From Rhabditoides inermis (lineage: Eukaryota > Nematoda > Chromadorea > Rhabditida > Rhabditidae), in assembly GCA_963966185.1 (NCBI GenBank), contig CAWZYM010000348.1, positions 386,001 through 450,000 on the forward strand: DNA of 64,000 nucleotides, written 5' to 3'. Positions 1 through 12,459 of the stretch are shown in pieces. How positions within the stretch are numbered: the stretch's first letter is position 1; every line of letters begins with the position of its first letter. The notes beneath the pieces were generated by a model. That model was not told the origin of the DNA, did no database searches, and saw nothing but the letters and a program-made list of their open reading frames with translations. A program made the translations under genes and the position numbers.

Positions 1-110
1 GACCCCTCTTCCATTTGGATGAATGGCGCCTAGGATTTTCCGGCTTTGCATTTTGATTACTATCGATCGAGAATCAATCGATAAACAGATGATAACTATG
101 TTCCGTTCAG

Positions 111-3100
111 TGTCGTTTCCTTGCTTCTTCTTCTCTCGCCGGTTATCGTGTCTGTCAGGAAGAAAGCAGCCGAGGCCGAGACGCCGGCTCAACGCATCGC
201 CCGGTTCAAATCCGAGATAAGTGGAATATCCTTAGTTGGACATCGTTCACTTCCCCTTTCCAGAAAACTACTGTACGTACAAGGACGTCTCTCGAGTGGC
301 GAGCGACGAACTGTGGGAGGGAGAAGAGCTGCCTGTAGAAGTGGAACTGAAGGATGACAAGCACATCGTCAATGTGGTCAAGGTCCGAGAGACACTATTC
401 CAATCTACACACAGCCGTTTAGAATGTCATGAAAATACCAGTAAACAAGTGGACAATGAGCCAGTTCTTTGAGCAGTTCTCCACCAACAGTGTCTTTGTA
501 AGTTCTATTTCACTCGTTTGTTTGTTTCATCATCTATTTCAGACTCTTCACATGTTGATCACTGCTCTGTCTGCTATTCTAATCCTTCTCTTCACAGTAG
601 CCGCAGTATACTGTATGGTGAAAAAGTTGTCTCCTGTGAATGACCAGAAAGTGGCTTCGACTGTCCAGAAGAAGAGTAATGAGAAATGAGACTCAGAAGA
701 GTGCGCTGGAAAAGTCGCAGAATGAAAAGAGAACACCGGCGGGTGGGGATCAGTACGAAATCCTTGGTACGTGAAGGCATACGTGCAGATCTGATTGAAA
801 GTTGCAGGTCCGGATGCGGGTCCTCCGCCACCGGCCCCACCGGTACCTTCTAAGGCACAATCGATTACGGACCAACAAGCCAAGGGAACCTCAAAGGAGG
901 AGAAGAAGGGAACCTCTAAAGGAACATCTAAGAAGGAGAAGGAAACTTCCAAGGAGGAGAAGAAGGGAGCCTCTAAAGGAACATCTAAAGGAACCTCTAG
1001 GGAGGAGAAGGAATCTTCTAATGAGGAGAAGAAAGGAACATCTGAGGAGAAGAAGGGAACTTCTAGGGAGGAGAAGAAGGGAGACGAGAAGAAATCTGAA
1101 ATATCAAAGGCGGGTGCGGTGTCCGGAGCTGTCGCTGCTTCCGCGACGCCTTCTAAATGGGCGCGTCGACTGACGTGCATCTTGTGCGCTGTCGGCTCTG
1201 TCGTCGTCGTTCTCTTCGCTCTCTCGCTATTCCTCTTTGCTGTGTCCATCGCTGAATTTGTGCGCTTCACTGGTGACAGGGATAACCTGGTGCAGGATCA
1301 GTTGAATGGTATCTCGATGACTGACTTACATCATATTTATCCTCATTTGTTTGTTTAGCCGTGAAGGGCGAGCTGATGTGGAGCGCTTGTGTGACGGAGA
1401 AAACCACCAAGAATCAATTGGACACACTGAAAACCGACCTGAACAAGGTTCCGACCAGTATGATCCCCGAATATCTTGATGGTATCAAAACTGGCGTGGC
1501 CAATGAATTTGAAGTAAGTGCGCGTAAATGTCCCAAATCAAATTGATTCAGGCATATACGGCGAAAATGGCAAACAATCAGATATCTGCGACAAATAAGA
1601 ATTCTAAAATGTCAAAAATAAATATAGGTGCAATTCAGGTGTGCTAACAGTGTCGACCAAACAAATGCGTAAATCAAGATTATTTAGGACGAAATTCTTG
1701 ACACTTTGATTCCCGAAATGACAACATTGAACAACATTAAAGAGATCGTCACTAAAATGACGTCATATTCCACTAATCCATGGAATGCATTTGGAGTAAG
1801 TGTAACATACTACTTGTACACAAATATAATTACTCCTTTTAAAAGAGAGGAACAACGCGTTTGAATTTGAACAGTCACATTCAAACTTTGATCGTGGCCG
1901 AAAAGACAAGAATGGGTTCCATCTCTCTGAAAGTATCGACCAATGCCCAATTCTATATGGATATGATAGCTTCGAAAATTGACGAATTGGAATCGACGAA
2001 AAACCACTACAATCAAGTAACAATCTCTTCTACTTTTCTCTACTTTTTCCGTACTTTTAGATTCTGAAATCGGCCGGTCTCTCTTCTATTCACATCAGCA
2101 CGTACATTGGATTCGGATTGTTTGTTGTTCTTTTTTTCTTGGCAATCGTCAACGGATGTATGTTGCGCAAAGCGAAGGGACTCGCCAACTCCAGATATCC
2201 TCCGGAAAATCTAGAAACCCAAGTCCGCAGACTCCGCAAACTCCAGAAACCCAAATGGCAACTCGTCATAGCTATAATGGTTGCATTCTTAGCTATCATT
2301 CCAATGATTGCTCTCAAGTGCGTTTGAATTCTGTTTCTGTAGTGCATGTCATATGTTAATTGAACAGTTTAGTGCGAATCCGGTGGTTGATTTGCAATCA
2401 GGCTGCAAGTATCTCAACACCAATATCGGAAAAGTTGCCAGCATTGCAATCAAAAACTCTGGTGACAAAGTAAACATGTTGAATAGCAAGTATGTTGACG
2501 ATTATTATCAATTGATATGGTTCAATTATAGAACAACGGTGGCTCAGTGCAATGGACTAGAATCTGGAAGCAAAACCTACGGAACAGTTTTCGAACAAAC
2601 CATTAACAAAGTGATACAAGAAGGTAATTTTTTTTCACGAATCTAGATCTGAATAAATGTCGTTCTAGAAATGGAACGACTAAAGACAGCGGCAGTGGCA
2701 AAAGCGATCATCGACTTTTCCCTTGATAGAAATCTCATAATAGAAATTAAGAAATTGGAGACTGCAGTGAAGGTGTGTCGTACCGTTTGATAAAACTGAA
2801 AAAAAGTACTGTTTAGACTGCTAGCGACAACTATGAAAAAGAAATTGCTGAACTTCTGAAAATAAACGTAGACGAAGTTTGTCCCAACGAACCCGGTGTG
2901 AATCCGAGAGATCAGAAAATTGTGTTTTGCAATATTGATCGAACCAAAGTCCAAAGTAACGCGATATTTGGACTATTGTACAACTTTCAGCATGCTATTA
3001 ACACCCAGGTTTGATACTACTATGTGCTAACAATAATACCACATACTTTCCAGAAAACGTTCTTTCGCGAAAATCCGAGTCCGTTGAAAGACTTGGCTGC

Positions 3101-3785
3101 TAAGCTGAAAGAAGTTCAAGACGAAACACTTTTCCGAAACCACGTCAATGCAAGCGTGCGAAATGCGATTGATACAGTCGGAAACTCACTCAAGGTTCAC
3201 TTTGTTGGGTTTCTCCGGAAAATGAGATGTTCAGAAGGAATATGGGCAGAAGTTGAACAAGGCGTGTGCTCTGAACAACATCTACTACAATACGATTCGA
3301 GCAGCCTGTGCGCCCATTGACAGACCCTACAACGCGGTGCTGCGAGTCAACTGTCAGTAGACACACCCATCTTTAACCACATGATTCCTGATTAATTGAT
3401 TAAACATAATCAATCAAGGAATCGTGGTTGATCAGACCAGCATCAGATTACACTCCTTTCCCAATCACCCCATTCCAGTTGTCCTTATGTTCGCCTTCCC
3501 TTGTCTCGCCCTCTTCATTTTCACATCTGCCCTGCCCTTCATGGTCATAGAAGGACCCAAGACGGCGGCTGCAACTGACGTGAGGGTCCTCTTGATCCAG
3601 TAGGGTCCCATCCCTCCGTTTAGGCGGCTCCACTTCCACCGGTTCAAAGGGACGACGGGACGGTTCTCAACTTGAAGGGACCATTAGACAAGGCCGATAT
3701 GCCGGGAGTGACTGACGCAGACGCAATGGCAGCCGAAATGCCAACGCAAAAGAACAACCCATTGGCCCAAGATCCGGATGTCTGA
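111..3785 (+). pseudogene. Prominin-like five-pass membrane protein, copy 1 (frameshifted)
   Basis: Read as 18 exons: 111-220, 264-382, 423-497, 543-766, 808-1308, 1359-1513, 1552-1638, 1688-1795, 1846-2016, 2061-2317, 2373-2489, 2532-2623, 2669-2772, 2817-3008, 3054-3194, 3235-3352, 3479-3579, 3624-3785; the start exon was not found. Topology: signal-like Leu run, extracellular N-terminus, TM1 (LITALSAILILLFTVAAVY), Lys/Glu-rich cytosolic loop, TM2 (CAVGSVVVVLFALSLFLFAV), large loop, TM3 (YIGFGLFVVLFFLAIV), basic loop, TM4 (LVIAIMVAFLAIIPMIAL), large Cys-containing loop, TM5 (VLMFAFPCLALFVFTSALPF), short tail. Five TMs with two big extracellular loops is the prominin/CD133 plan, where the proteins sit on plasma-membrane protrusions; the assignment rests on topology, not residue identity. 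Compared with copy 2, an AATGAGA heptamer is tandemly duplicated near 678-691 and gives a TGA at 687-689 just after TM1. Everything downstream remains well conserved, so the break is recent or a sequence error. Confidence 0.55.
880..1110 (+). repeat. Coding minisatellite (KGTSKEEK-type repeats)
   Basis: The exon encoding the first cytosolic loop of copy 1 holds imperfect 12-24 bp repeats reading as variants of KGTSKEEK. Copy 2 has a shorter, largely different stretch in the same place (8485-8620), so this loop is the most variable part of the protein pair. Confidence 0.75.
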
Positions 3786-4431
3786 ATCTTACCCCCCCCC
3801 CTCCTTTTTTCTAACGTACTTGCAACTAGATATTCTACTCACTTGCAACTAGATATTCTACTCTAGTTGCTAATCAAGTTTTACCATTGCCTTTTCTTTG
3901 TGAATTGTGAGGCCGGTCCGAAAAAATGTATCCGTGGAATCTCGCTGTGTTACTTGTTTTGGGGAAACGGATGAGGTAGGATCTTTACACAGATTTACTA
4001 GCAATCAATCTGCTGTAAATTCGGAATCATAAATCGCCTTCCTGCCACAAACAGGAGAAAGGGCCTGGAAAAGGGGGTTTTATCGAACGATGTGTACTGT
4101 GAGAGTCTTCGATTGGGGAGTCTATCCATCTTGGCGTTCTCGTTCATGGTCTGATCCAGGGTGCGATTCTAAAATAGCGGTCAGCCTCTTCGAAACACTC
4201 CCGAACGCCCCCGAAACACTTGGAATTGCTTTTCGAAAAACATTCCCGAAATGGCCTCCGATTACTCTCCAACACTCCCTTCGAAACACTTCGGAGTCGG
4301 TCCCGAAGAGACTGACCGCACCTTGAACGGGTCGTGTCACCTCGATGATAGATTCTCCCTCGTCTAGTGCTCCGCCGTCCGATGCTCATGAGACTGAGCA
4401 GAGCAGAGCGCTTTCCGTCTCTCTCTTTCTC

Positions 4432-4477
<46 letters not shown>

Positions 4478-4797
4478 CACAGTCTTTTTGCGCCTGATGA
4501 GTTCAAATAAAAACACCTGGTTTGCCGTCATTAGAAAATTTCGCGCACTCTAAACTCCTCAACAATTTTTCAGGAGCTTGCGCACTAATGGTTTTATTTG
4601 AATTCGAATTCATGTCACTACAACCATGAAATAATTTCCGTGACCATTTGAACGGTAATCGCCATATTTTTATCTAAAGACTAGTGAAAGTCGAATTTGA
4701 AAAAAATGTTATGTTTTATAATTGTGTCAGCGTGATCTTTGCGTCAAGAAACTAAGTCGCTTATTTCGAATTGTTTTGAAATACAGAACTTTGAGAA
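3786..4797. other. Intergenic region downstream of copy 1
   Basis: No gene seen. It holds a short direct repeat (ACTTGCAACTAGATATTCTACT, near 3827-3870), the MITE-like element at 4170-4325 and a (CT)n tract at about 4437-4475. Nearly all of it up to about 4610 recurs downstream of copy 2 (11313-12105), so it belongs to the duplicated unit. Confidence 0.7.
4170..4325. mobile_element. Short foldback/MITE, GGTCAGTCTCTTCGAA family
   Basis: Inverted termini close to GCGGTCAGTCTCTTCGAA flank a spacer of CCCGAAACACTT-like direct repeats. The same termini recur at 11687-11826, 13795-13883 (one end only), 20085-20136 and 29484-29553, so this is a dispersed non-autonomous family. No transposase is seen. 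Confidence 0.6.
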
Positions 4798-4886
4798 ATG
4801 GTATTTAGTAGTTGTTCACAATACTTTCAGGTGCGTAAAATATTCACAAAATATTTGAGGTGCCTCGCTCGGCGCGCCGTCTTCCC

Positions 4887-5336
4887 ATGCTGGTGTGGTC
4901 GGTGCTGTTCGTCTTCCTGTTGCTGTCTGTTATGTTGGTCAGAGGTGAAGGGATCCGTGTCCTTCTGGAACGTCAACAACAGAATGATCATCACGGTGAG
5001 TGTCTACGTCGACTGACGCAATGCTTGTGAACGTTTGTTGTTTTCAGACGGTGGTGTCTCACCTGGCGAACGTGCTCTCGTCGTGCCTTGGTCGCGACGG
5101 TAACCTGCTCGCTGCCGGAGTCTATTCCACTGCTGTCACTATTGCACAGACAGTACGTGTCTATTGCTATTGTGTTGATGATGTTGTTTTCTTTTCAGTC
5201 GCCCATGCAGTAAGACGGTGCGTTCTCGGCAGGGTCTTGCTGACGGTACGTGGGGCCGCGTCCTATGGCCGAGGCAAGATTGTCTGCAGGGTGCACATTC
5301 CCGCCAAGGCGCCCTTTGTCGCATGCAATCTGTAGG
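4887..5336 (+). CDS. Small multi-exon gene, uncertain
   Basis: Two short introns with good sites (GTGAGT at about 4996 to TTTTCAG at 5047; GTACGT at about 5154 to TTTTCAG at 5199) separate three open segments. The first could begin at the ATG at 4887, which opens a hydrophobic signal-like run (MLVWSVLFVFLLLSVMLV), but a second frame (GSVSFWNVNNRMIIT) joins exon 2 (TVVSHLANVLSSCLGRDG) in better phase. The last segment reads LTVRGAASYGRGKIVCRVH and ends at a TAG at about 5333. Phases do not all fit a single model, so this may be a decayed gene or a mis-read start. An AATAAA lies 100 bp downstream. No family recognised. Confidence 0.3.
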
Positions 5337-5436
5337 CCGATGGCGGCAATCACTTGTTGTTGTTCATTGTTCAATCATCGCAATCAATCAATTGTCGCAA
5401 TCACGCTTGACATTGTCGTTATTATTTGTCAACCAA

Positions 5437-5442
5437 ATAAAT
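5437..5442 (+). promoter_or_regulatory. Possible polyadenylation signal
   Basis: AATAAA within an AT-rich stretch about 100 bp after the last open segment of the small gene at 4.9-5.3 kb. Confidence 0.3.
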
Positions 5443-5704
5443 AATAAACGGTCTCTTATGTTGTTTGTCTAATGTAACATAAAAAGAAAGACGCAAAAGG
5501 TGAATTTAGCGAGCGATTTAAATGAACGAGCTTCATCAAGCACTCTCTCGCATGTGCCTCTCTCGCGCGCCTTACGAGCGTCCACTGCGCCGCTCTCGCG
5601 CAGCTCTCACGCGGGGCGGCTGAGAGGCGCGCCAGAGCCGCACTCAATCGGCGTGTAAGGCGCGCGGGCGCCGCAACGCCGTGTCACTGTAATACCGATT
5701 CTAG

Positions 5705-5764
5705 ATGGACATGTTGACATTGACTCCAACTGCTAACGAGAGTCGATGGATAGTGAGAGCTGAG
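5705..5764 (+). pseudogene. Stranded exon of a chymotrypsin-like protease gene
   Basis: This 60-nt segment has an acceptor (TTCTAG) and a donor (GTACGA) and reads MDMLTLTPTANESRWIVRAE. The penultimate-region exon of the protease gene at 18596-18655 is also 60 nt, in the same phase, reads VEMMTFSRTAKKGRWIARAE, and its donor and following intron (ATGCATGGTGAATT) also resemble those here. No protease exons surround it, and an inverted-repeat element begins 38 bp later. It is most simply the remnant of a second, mostly deleted, copy. Confidence 0.7.
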
Positions 5765-5802
5765 GTACGACAAAGTGTATGATCGAAATGAAATCATGGT
5801 GA

Positions 5803-6178
5803 ATTCTCTTTCGAAAAGTATGTAAGTAAAGAGAAGAGTTTTGTCTGGATCTGATTTAACAAAAGCACATGCATAAAATCTCTTTGCAGCTGACTAAAAT
5901 ATCAAAACAAACCTGCTCAAATTTATTAAATTAGAACATAAATATTATGCATTATAATAATTTTTATTATAGTGAATTATAATGAAAATTTGGCCTATTT
6001 CACAGTCACCTTACATTATATATTTTTAAAGTTTAAAAACACATTTCAGAGTGATTCGAAAGAGCAGGTTTGTTTTGATATTTTAGTCAGCTGCAAAGAG
6101 ATTTTATGCATGTGCTTTTGTTGAATCAGATCCAGGCAAATCTCTTCTCTTTACTTACGTACTTTTCGAAAGAGAATT
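5803..6178. mobile_element. MITE family 1, copy a (spacer type I)
   Basis: About 115-bp inverted arms begin ATTCTCTTTCGAAAAGTA and contain CAGCTGACTAAAATATCAAA. They flank an AT-rich spacer of about 130 bp with no ORF. Other copies: 15935-16307, 36372-36741 and 39119-39496. Copy a shares its spacer with 36372-36741. Confidence 0.8.
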
Positions 6179-6322
6179 TAGTTCTATTTATTTTTGACAG
6201 ACGGCAGTATTTGAAAAAGAAATAATGTTTCGCGTTTTCCGAGTTTTTTTTTCAGCCCTTGGCTCCTGGGTGGGTGCACAAGTCGATAAGCGACCCGTGT
6301 TCACAATGATCGCTCATGAAGA

Positions 6323-6361
<39 letters not shown>

Positions 6362-7745
6362 GGGGAGGGGGGGGGTGTTAGGATAGCCACCCACATAGTT
6401 CTACACTCTTCTAGAACCTTGCTTACTCATCCCGCACTTCCTTAGCCAGTAGACTCCACCCACTCTACACTGAGCGCGCCCTCACCCGATCATTCCAGAA
6501 CCTTCTATGATCTCCCTATATAACTCGGGCGTCAATAGACAGTCAGTTCAGTGTGCTCACTTTCAACTATTGTCCTTCTGGCTACTCCAATAAACCGTTG
6601 CATCCACTCGCGTCTTCCCCACTCGGTGCCGACACAACAGGGGAATTCGAGATCGAAGGAGGAAGACAGGGGATGGAGAAGTTTGTAAGAGGTTACTTCC
6701 CATCTGGAACGGAACGGAGGTTCACATGGCATTTCGTGTTGTCAATCGTCGTCCTGACGTGTCCTTTCTCAAGCTCCAATTTGATTTCCCCATCGCGGAA
6801 TCTGCATACTTATTTGTTTATCATTTCTCGATTGCGGCAACCAATGGCGGTGGGTCAACTGGGATTTGAATGTGTCTCGCAAGTACCCCATCGTCCTTTC
6901 GCAGTGAGGAGTCAGTGTGGCTGCGATGCGTCTTCTTGGATGGTGCCTCCTCTCCAGAGGACCTTCACTGCTGAGGTACCCGCCCGCCTTCTTCACATAC
7001 CTCGCTTCTCCTGTGTCTCACACCACCCACAGTGTCCTCTCCACCTACCCGAGAGAGTGCTGTCTGGACTCTTACTCTCTGGGGGATTCCCCGGAGTCCG
7101 TCTCCGAACCGTTCGGACACCTCGCTTTTGATGACTATGCGATACCTAATCGAGAATCAATCGATAGTCGATCGATAATCGATTGATAACTATGATCATG
7201 ATCCCAACTAGTTACGCTGGTGACGCCTTGGCCAGTTTCACTCTAGATGATGGCGCCTCAGATACTTCTCATAATCGATAATCGATCGATAACTATGTTC
7301 CCATAAGTGTCGCTAGAGATTCCCTATCGCCGCCCCACCGCTCTCTCTCTCCCAGCAGTGCCGAATGAACGCGCGGCCGCATTGTCTTTTCTAAACACGC
7401 GTGATATTTCGCAATTCCCGAATTCGACGCACTTGCGTTCATTTCTCACGTAACTTCGGGAACAGCATGGTGTGATGGAATTGGAATGACGGCCACATGT
7501 CGAGACTATTCCGCGAGTGAAATCACGCAGATGCGCCGGGACCAGGCACTGGCTCAAACCGAGAGTGATGTCCAATTTTGGTTGTTGCCGTAGAGGGAGT
7601 CCTTCTCATCATGTTCATGATCCTTAGTTCATTTGGATGGATTGCGCCTCGGATTCCCCGGCATCAGATTACCTATCGATCAAGAATCGATCAAGAAACT
7701 ATCGATAACCAATCTATATCTAATCGATAACTATTTTCCGTTCAG
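6179..7745. other. Intergenic region upstream of copy 2
   Basis: No gene supported. It holds a (GA)n tract at about 6328-6360, an open but unconvincing frame at 6553-7131, and clusters of ATCGAT-rich short repeats (7140-7300, 7660-7735). The ATCGATAACTATGTTCC motif before copy 2 and before copy 1 (about 80-104) is shared, so the missing first exon of the prominin-like genes may lie in this region. Confidence 0.5.
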
Positions 7746-10700
7746 TGTCGTTTCCCTGCTTCTTCTTCTCTCGCCAATTATCGTCTCTGCCAGGAAGAGA
7801 CCAGCCGAGACAGAGACCCCGGCTCAACGCATCGCCCGGTTCAAATCCGAGATGAGTGGAATATCCATAGTTGGACAACATTCACTTTTTCTCTTTTTAG
7901 AAAACTATTGTACGTACAAGGACGTCTCTCGAGTGGCGAGCGACGAACTGTGGGAGGGAGAAGAGCTGCCTGTGGAAGTGGAACTGAAGGATGACAAGCA
8001 CATCGTCAATCTGGTCAAGGTTCGAGAGACACTATTCCAATCTACACGCGGACTTTTTAGAATGTCATGAAAATACCGGTAAACAAGTGGAAAATGAGCC
8101 AGTTCTTTGAGCAATTCTCCACCAACAGTGTCTTTGTAAGTTGTATTTCACCTGTTCGTTTGTTTCATCATCTATTTCAGACTCTTCACATCTCGATCAC
8201 TGCTCTGTCTGCTACTCTAATCCTCCTATTCACTGTAGCCGCAGTATACTGTATGGTGAAAAAGCTGTCTCCTGCAAATAGCCAGAAAGTGGATTCGACA
8301 GTGCAGAAGAATAATAATGAGTCTCAGAAGAGTGGTCTGGAAAAGTCGCAGAATGAAAAGAGAACACCGGCTGGTGGGAATCAGTACGAAATCCGTGGTA
8401 TGTACGTGCATACAACGTACAATGTTAATTAATTTTTGCAGGCAGTATATTGTATGATGAAAAGGGTCCGGGTGCGGGTCCTCCTCGGGCCGAGTCTGTC
8501 ACGGAAAAACAAACAATTGGGACCTCTATAGTTACCTCTAAAGGAACCTCTACGAAGGATAAGGAGAGAGACGAAAAGGAGTCGAATAAAGACGATATGT
8601 GGGCGGAAACGTCAAGGGGGAGGGCTCTGGCTGCGGCGAACGCAGCCTCTGCGAGAGCTCCAGTCACCTCGACGCCTTCTAAATGGGCGCGTCGACTGAC
8701 GTGCATCTTCTGCGCTGTCGGCTCTGTCGTCGTCGTTCTCTTCGCTCTCTCGCTGTTCCTTTTTGCTGTGTCCATCGCTGAATTCGTGCGCTTCACTGGT
8801 GACAGGGATAACCTGGTGCAGGATCAGTTGAATGGTATCTCGATGACTGACTTACATCATATCCTCATTTGTTTGTTTAGCCGTGAAGGGCGAGCTGATG
8901 TGGAGCGCTTGTGTGACGGAGAAAACCACCAAGAATCAATTGGACACACTGAAAACCGACCTGAACAAGGTTCCGACCAGTATGATCCCCGAATATCTTG
9001 ATGGTATCAAAACTGGCGTGGCCAATGAATTTGAAGTAAGTGCGCGTAAATGTCCCAAATCAAATTGATTCAGGCATATACGGCGAAAATGGCAAACAAT
9101 CAGATATCTGCGACAAATAAGAATTCTAAAATGTCAAAAATAAATATAGGTGCAATTCAGGTGTGCTAAATTTCAGTCGACCAAACAAATGCGTAAATCA
9201 AGATTATTTAGGACGAAATTCTTGACACTTTGATTCCCGAAATGACAACATTGAACAACATTAAAGAGATCGTCACTAAAATGACGTCATATTCCACTAA
9301 TCCATGGAATGCATTTGGAGTAAGTGTAACATACTACTTGTACACAAATATAATTACTCCTTTTTAAAGAGAGGAACAACGCGTTTGAATTTGAACAGTC
9401 ACATTCAAACTTTGATCGTGGCCGAAAAGACAAGAATGGGTTCCATCTCTCTGAAAGTATCGACCAATGCCCAATTCTATATGGATATGATAGCTTCGAA
9501 AATTGACGAATTGGAATCGACGAAAAACCACTACAATCAAGTAACAATCTCTTCTACTTTTCTCTACTTTTTCCGTACTTTTAGATTCTGAAATCGGCCG
9601 GTCTCTCTTCTATTCACATCAGCACGTACATTGGATTCGGATTGTTTGTTGTTCTTTTTTTCTTGGCAATCGTCAACGGATGTATGTTGCGCAAAGCGAA
9701 GGGACTCGCCAACTCCAGATATCCTCCGGAAAATCTAGAAACCCAAGTCCGCAGACTCCGCAAACTCCAGAAACCCAAATGGCAACTCGTCATAGCTATA
9801 ATGGTTGCATTCTTAGCTATCATTCCAATGATTGCTCTCAAGTGCGTTTGAATTCTGTTTCTGTAGTACATGTCATGTGTTAATTGAACAGTTTAGTGCG
9901 AATCCGGTGGTTGATTTGCAATCAGGCTGCAAGTATCTCAACACCAATATCGGAAAAGTTGCCAGCATTGCAATCAAAAACTCTGGTGACAAAGTGAACA
10001 TGTTGAATAGCAAGTATGTTGACGATTATTATCTATTGATATGGTTCAATTATAGAACAACGGTGGCTCAGTGCAATGGACTAGAATCTGGAAGCAAAAC
10101 CTACGGAACAGTTTTCGAACAAACCATCGACAAAGTGATACAAGAAGGTAATTTTTTTCACGAATCGAGATCTGAATAAATGTCGTTCTAGAAATGGAAC
10201 GACTAAAAACAGCGGCAGTGGCAAAAGCTATCATCGACTTTTCCCTTGATAGAAATCTCATAATAGAAATTAAGAAATTGGAGACTGCAGTGAAGGTGTG
10301 TCCTACCGTTTGATGAAACTGAAAAAGTACTGTTTAGACTGCTAGCGACAACTATGAAAAAGAAATTGCTGAACTTCTGAAAATAAACGTAGACGAAGTT
10401 TGTCCTGAAGAAGCAGGTGTAAACGCGAGAGATCAGAAAATTGTGTTTTGCAATATTGATCGAACCAAAGTTAATGTCCACATATTTGGTGCATTGTATC
10501 TCTTTCAACGTACTATTAACGGCCAGGTTTGTTTCAATTTTTTTTGCAAACACCAATGCTACAAACATTTCAGAAAACGTTCTTTCGCGAAAATCCGAGT
10601 CCGTTGAAAGAATTGGCTGCTAAGCTGAAAGAAATTCAAGACGAAACACTTTTCCGAAACCACGTCAATGCAAGCTTGCGAAATGCGATTGATACAGTCG

Positions 10701-11212
10701 GAAACAAACTCAAGGTTCACTTTGTTGGGTTTCTCCGGAAAATGAGATGTTCAGAAGGAATATGGGCAGAAGTTGAACAAGGCTTGTGCGCTGAACAACA
10801 TCTACTACAATACGATTCGAGCAGCCTGTGCGCCCATTGACAGACCCTACAACGCGGTGCTGCGAGTCAACTGTCAGTAGACACACCCATCTTTAACCAC
10901 ATGATTCCTGATTATTTGATTTGACATAATCAATCAAGAAATCGTGATTGATCAGACCAGCATCAGATTACACTCCTTTCCCAACCACCTCATTCCAGTT
11001 GTCCTTATGTTCGCCTTCCCTTGTCTCGCCCTCTTCGTTTTCACATCTGCCCTGCCCTTCATGGTCATAGAAGGACCCAAGACGGCGGCTGCAACTGACG
11101 TGAGGGTCCTCTTGATCCAGTAGGGTCCCATCCCTCCGTTTAGGCGGCTCCACTTCCACCGGTTCAAAGAGACGAAGGGACGGTTCTCAACTTGAAGGGA
11201 CCATTAGATTAG
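7746..11212 (+). CDS. Prominin-like five-pass membrane protein, copy 2
   Basis: Same exon plan and topology as copy 1, and nearly identical to it, introns included, from about 8670 to 10200. Divergence is concentrated in the cytosolic loop after TM1 (shorter, with no heptamer duplication, so the frame stays open) and in part of the second extracellular loop (10395-10525). The first exon with the start codon was not found; the signal-like run begins at 7747. TTAGA is duplicated at 11203-11212, which puts a TAG at 11210-11212; copy 1 without this duplication continues for about 30 more residues to a TGA. Copy 2 thus keeps all five TMs but loses most of the cytosolic tail. Prominin assignment is by five-TM, two-loop architecture and approximate size (over 800 residues). 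Confidence 0.6.
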
Positions 11213-11312
11213 ACAAGGCCGATATGCCGGGAGTGACTGACGCAGACGCAATGGCCGCCGAAATGCCAACGCAAAAGAACAACCCATTGGCCAAAGATCC
11301 GGATGTCTGAAT

Positions 11313-11932
11313 CTTACCCCCCCCCCTCCTTTTTTCTAACGTACTTGCAACTAGATATTCTACTCACTTGCAACTAGATATTCTACTCTAGTTGCAAATC
11401 AAATTTCACCATTGCCTTTTCTTTGTGAATTGTGAGGCCGGTGCGAAAAAAGGTATCCGTGAAATCTCGCAGTGTTACTTGTTTTTGGGAAACGGATGAG
11501 GTACGATCTTAACACAGATTGTGCTGTAAATTCGGAATCATAAATCGCCTTCCTGCCACAAACAGGAGAAAGAGACTGGAAAAGGGGGTTTTATCGAACG
11601 ATGTGTACTGTGAGAGTCTTCGATTGGGGAGTCTATCCATCTTGGCGTTCTCGTCCATGGTCTGATCCAGGGTACGGTTCTAAAATAGCGGTCACTCCCG
11701 AACGCCCCCGAAACACTTGGAATTGCTTTTCGAAAAAAACATTCCCGAATTGCCCTCCGATTTCTCTCAAACACTCCCTTCGAAACACTTCGGAATCGGT
11801 TTCGAAGAGACTGACCGCACCTTGAACGGGTCGTGTCACCTCGATGAAAGATTCTCCCTCGTCTAGTGCTCCGCCGTCCGATGCTCATGAGACTGAGCAG
11901 AGCAGAGCGCTCTCCGTCTCTCTCTCTTTCTT

Positions 11933-11977
<45 letters not shown>

Positions 11978-12411
11978 CACAGTCTTTTTGCGCCTGATGA
12001 GTTCGAATAAAAACACCTGGTTCGCCGTCATTCGAAAATTTCGCGCACTCTAAACTCCTCACCAATTTTCCAGGAGCTTGCGCACTAATGGTTTTATTTG
12101 AATTCGACTAGCGCTCCGGCGCGCTATCGCGCGCATTCGCACTAGGTATACAAAAATAGAAAAAAAGAAGAATAGTTCGTCTTGCATGTTTGATAGTTGA
12201 TGCCTCTCTAATGACTTTTGCGAAGATACATACACGCAAAGGTTGTAGTTGAGGTGTTCAAGTTCTATGTATTTTGTATGTAGCTTAATTTGTGTCTTTT
12301 CTAACTATCTCTCCTACTTCTTTTTCACTTCTTTTATGTTTCACAGATGTACACCGCCCCATCTCTTTCTCCTCTACACTGTTCTGCTACTTTCCAACCT
12401 ATCTCCCTCCT

Positions 12412-12459
<48 letters not shown>

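Noticed and set aside
4144..4506. Arg/Glu-rich minus-strand ORF
   Set aside because: It reads through a (CT)n tract and a MITE; no conservation of frame with the paralogous region at 11.6-12.0 kb.
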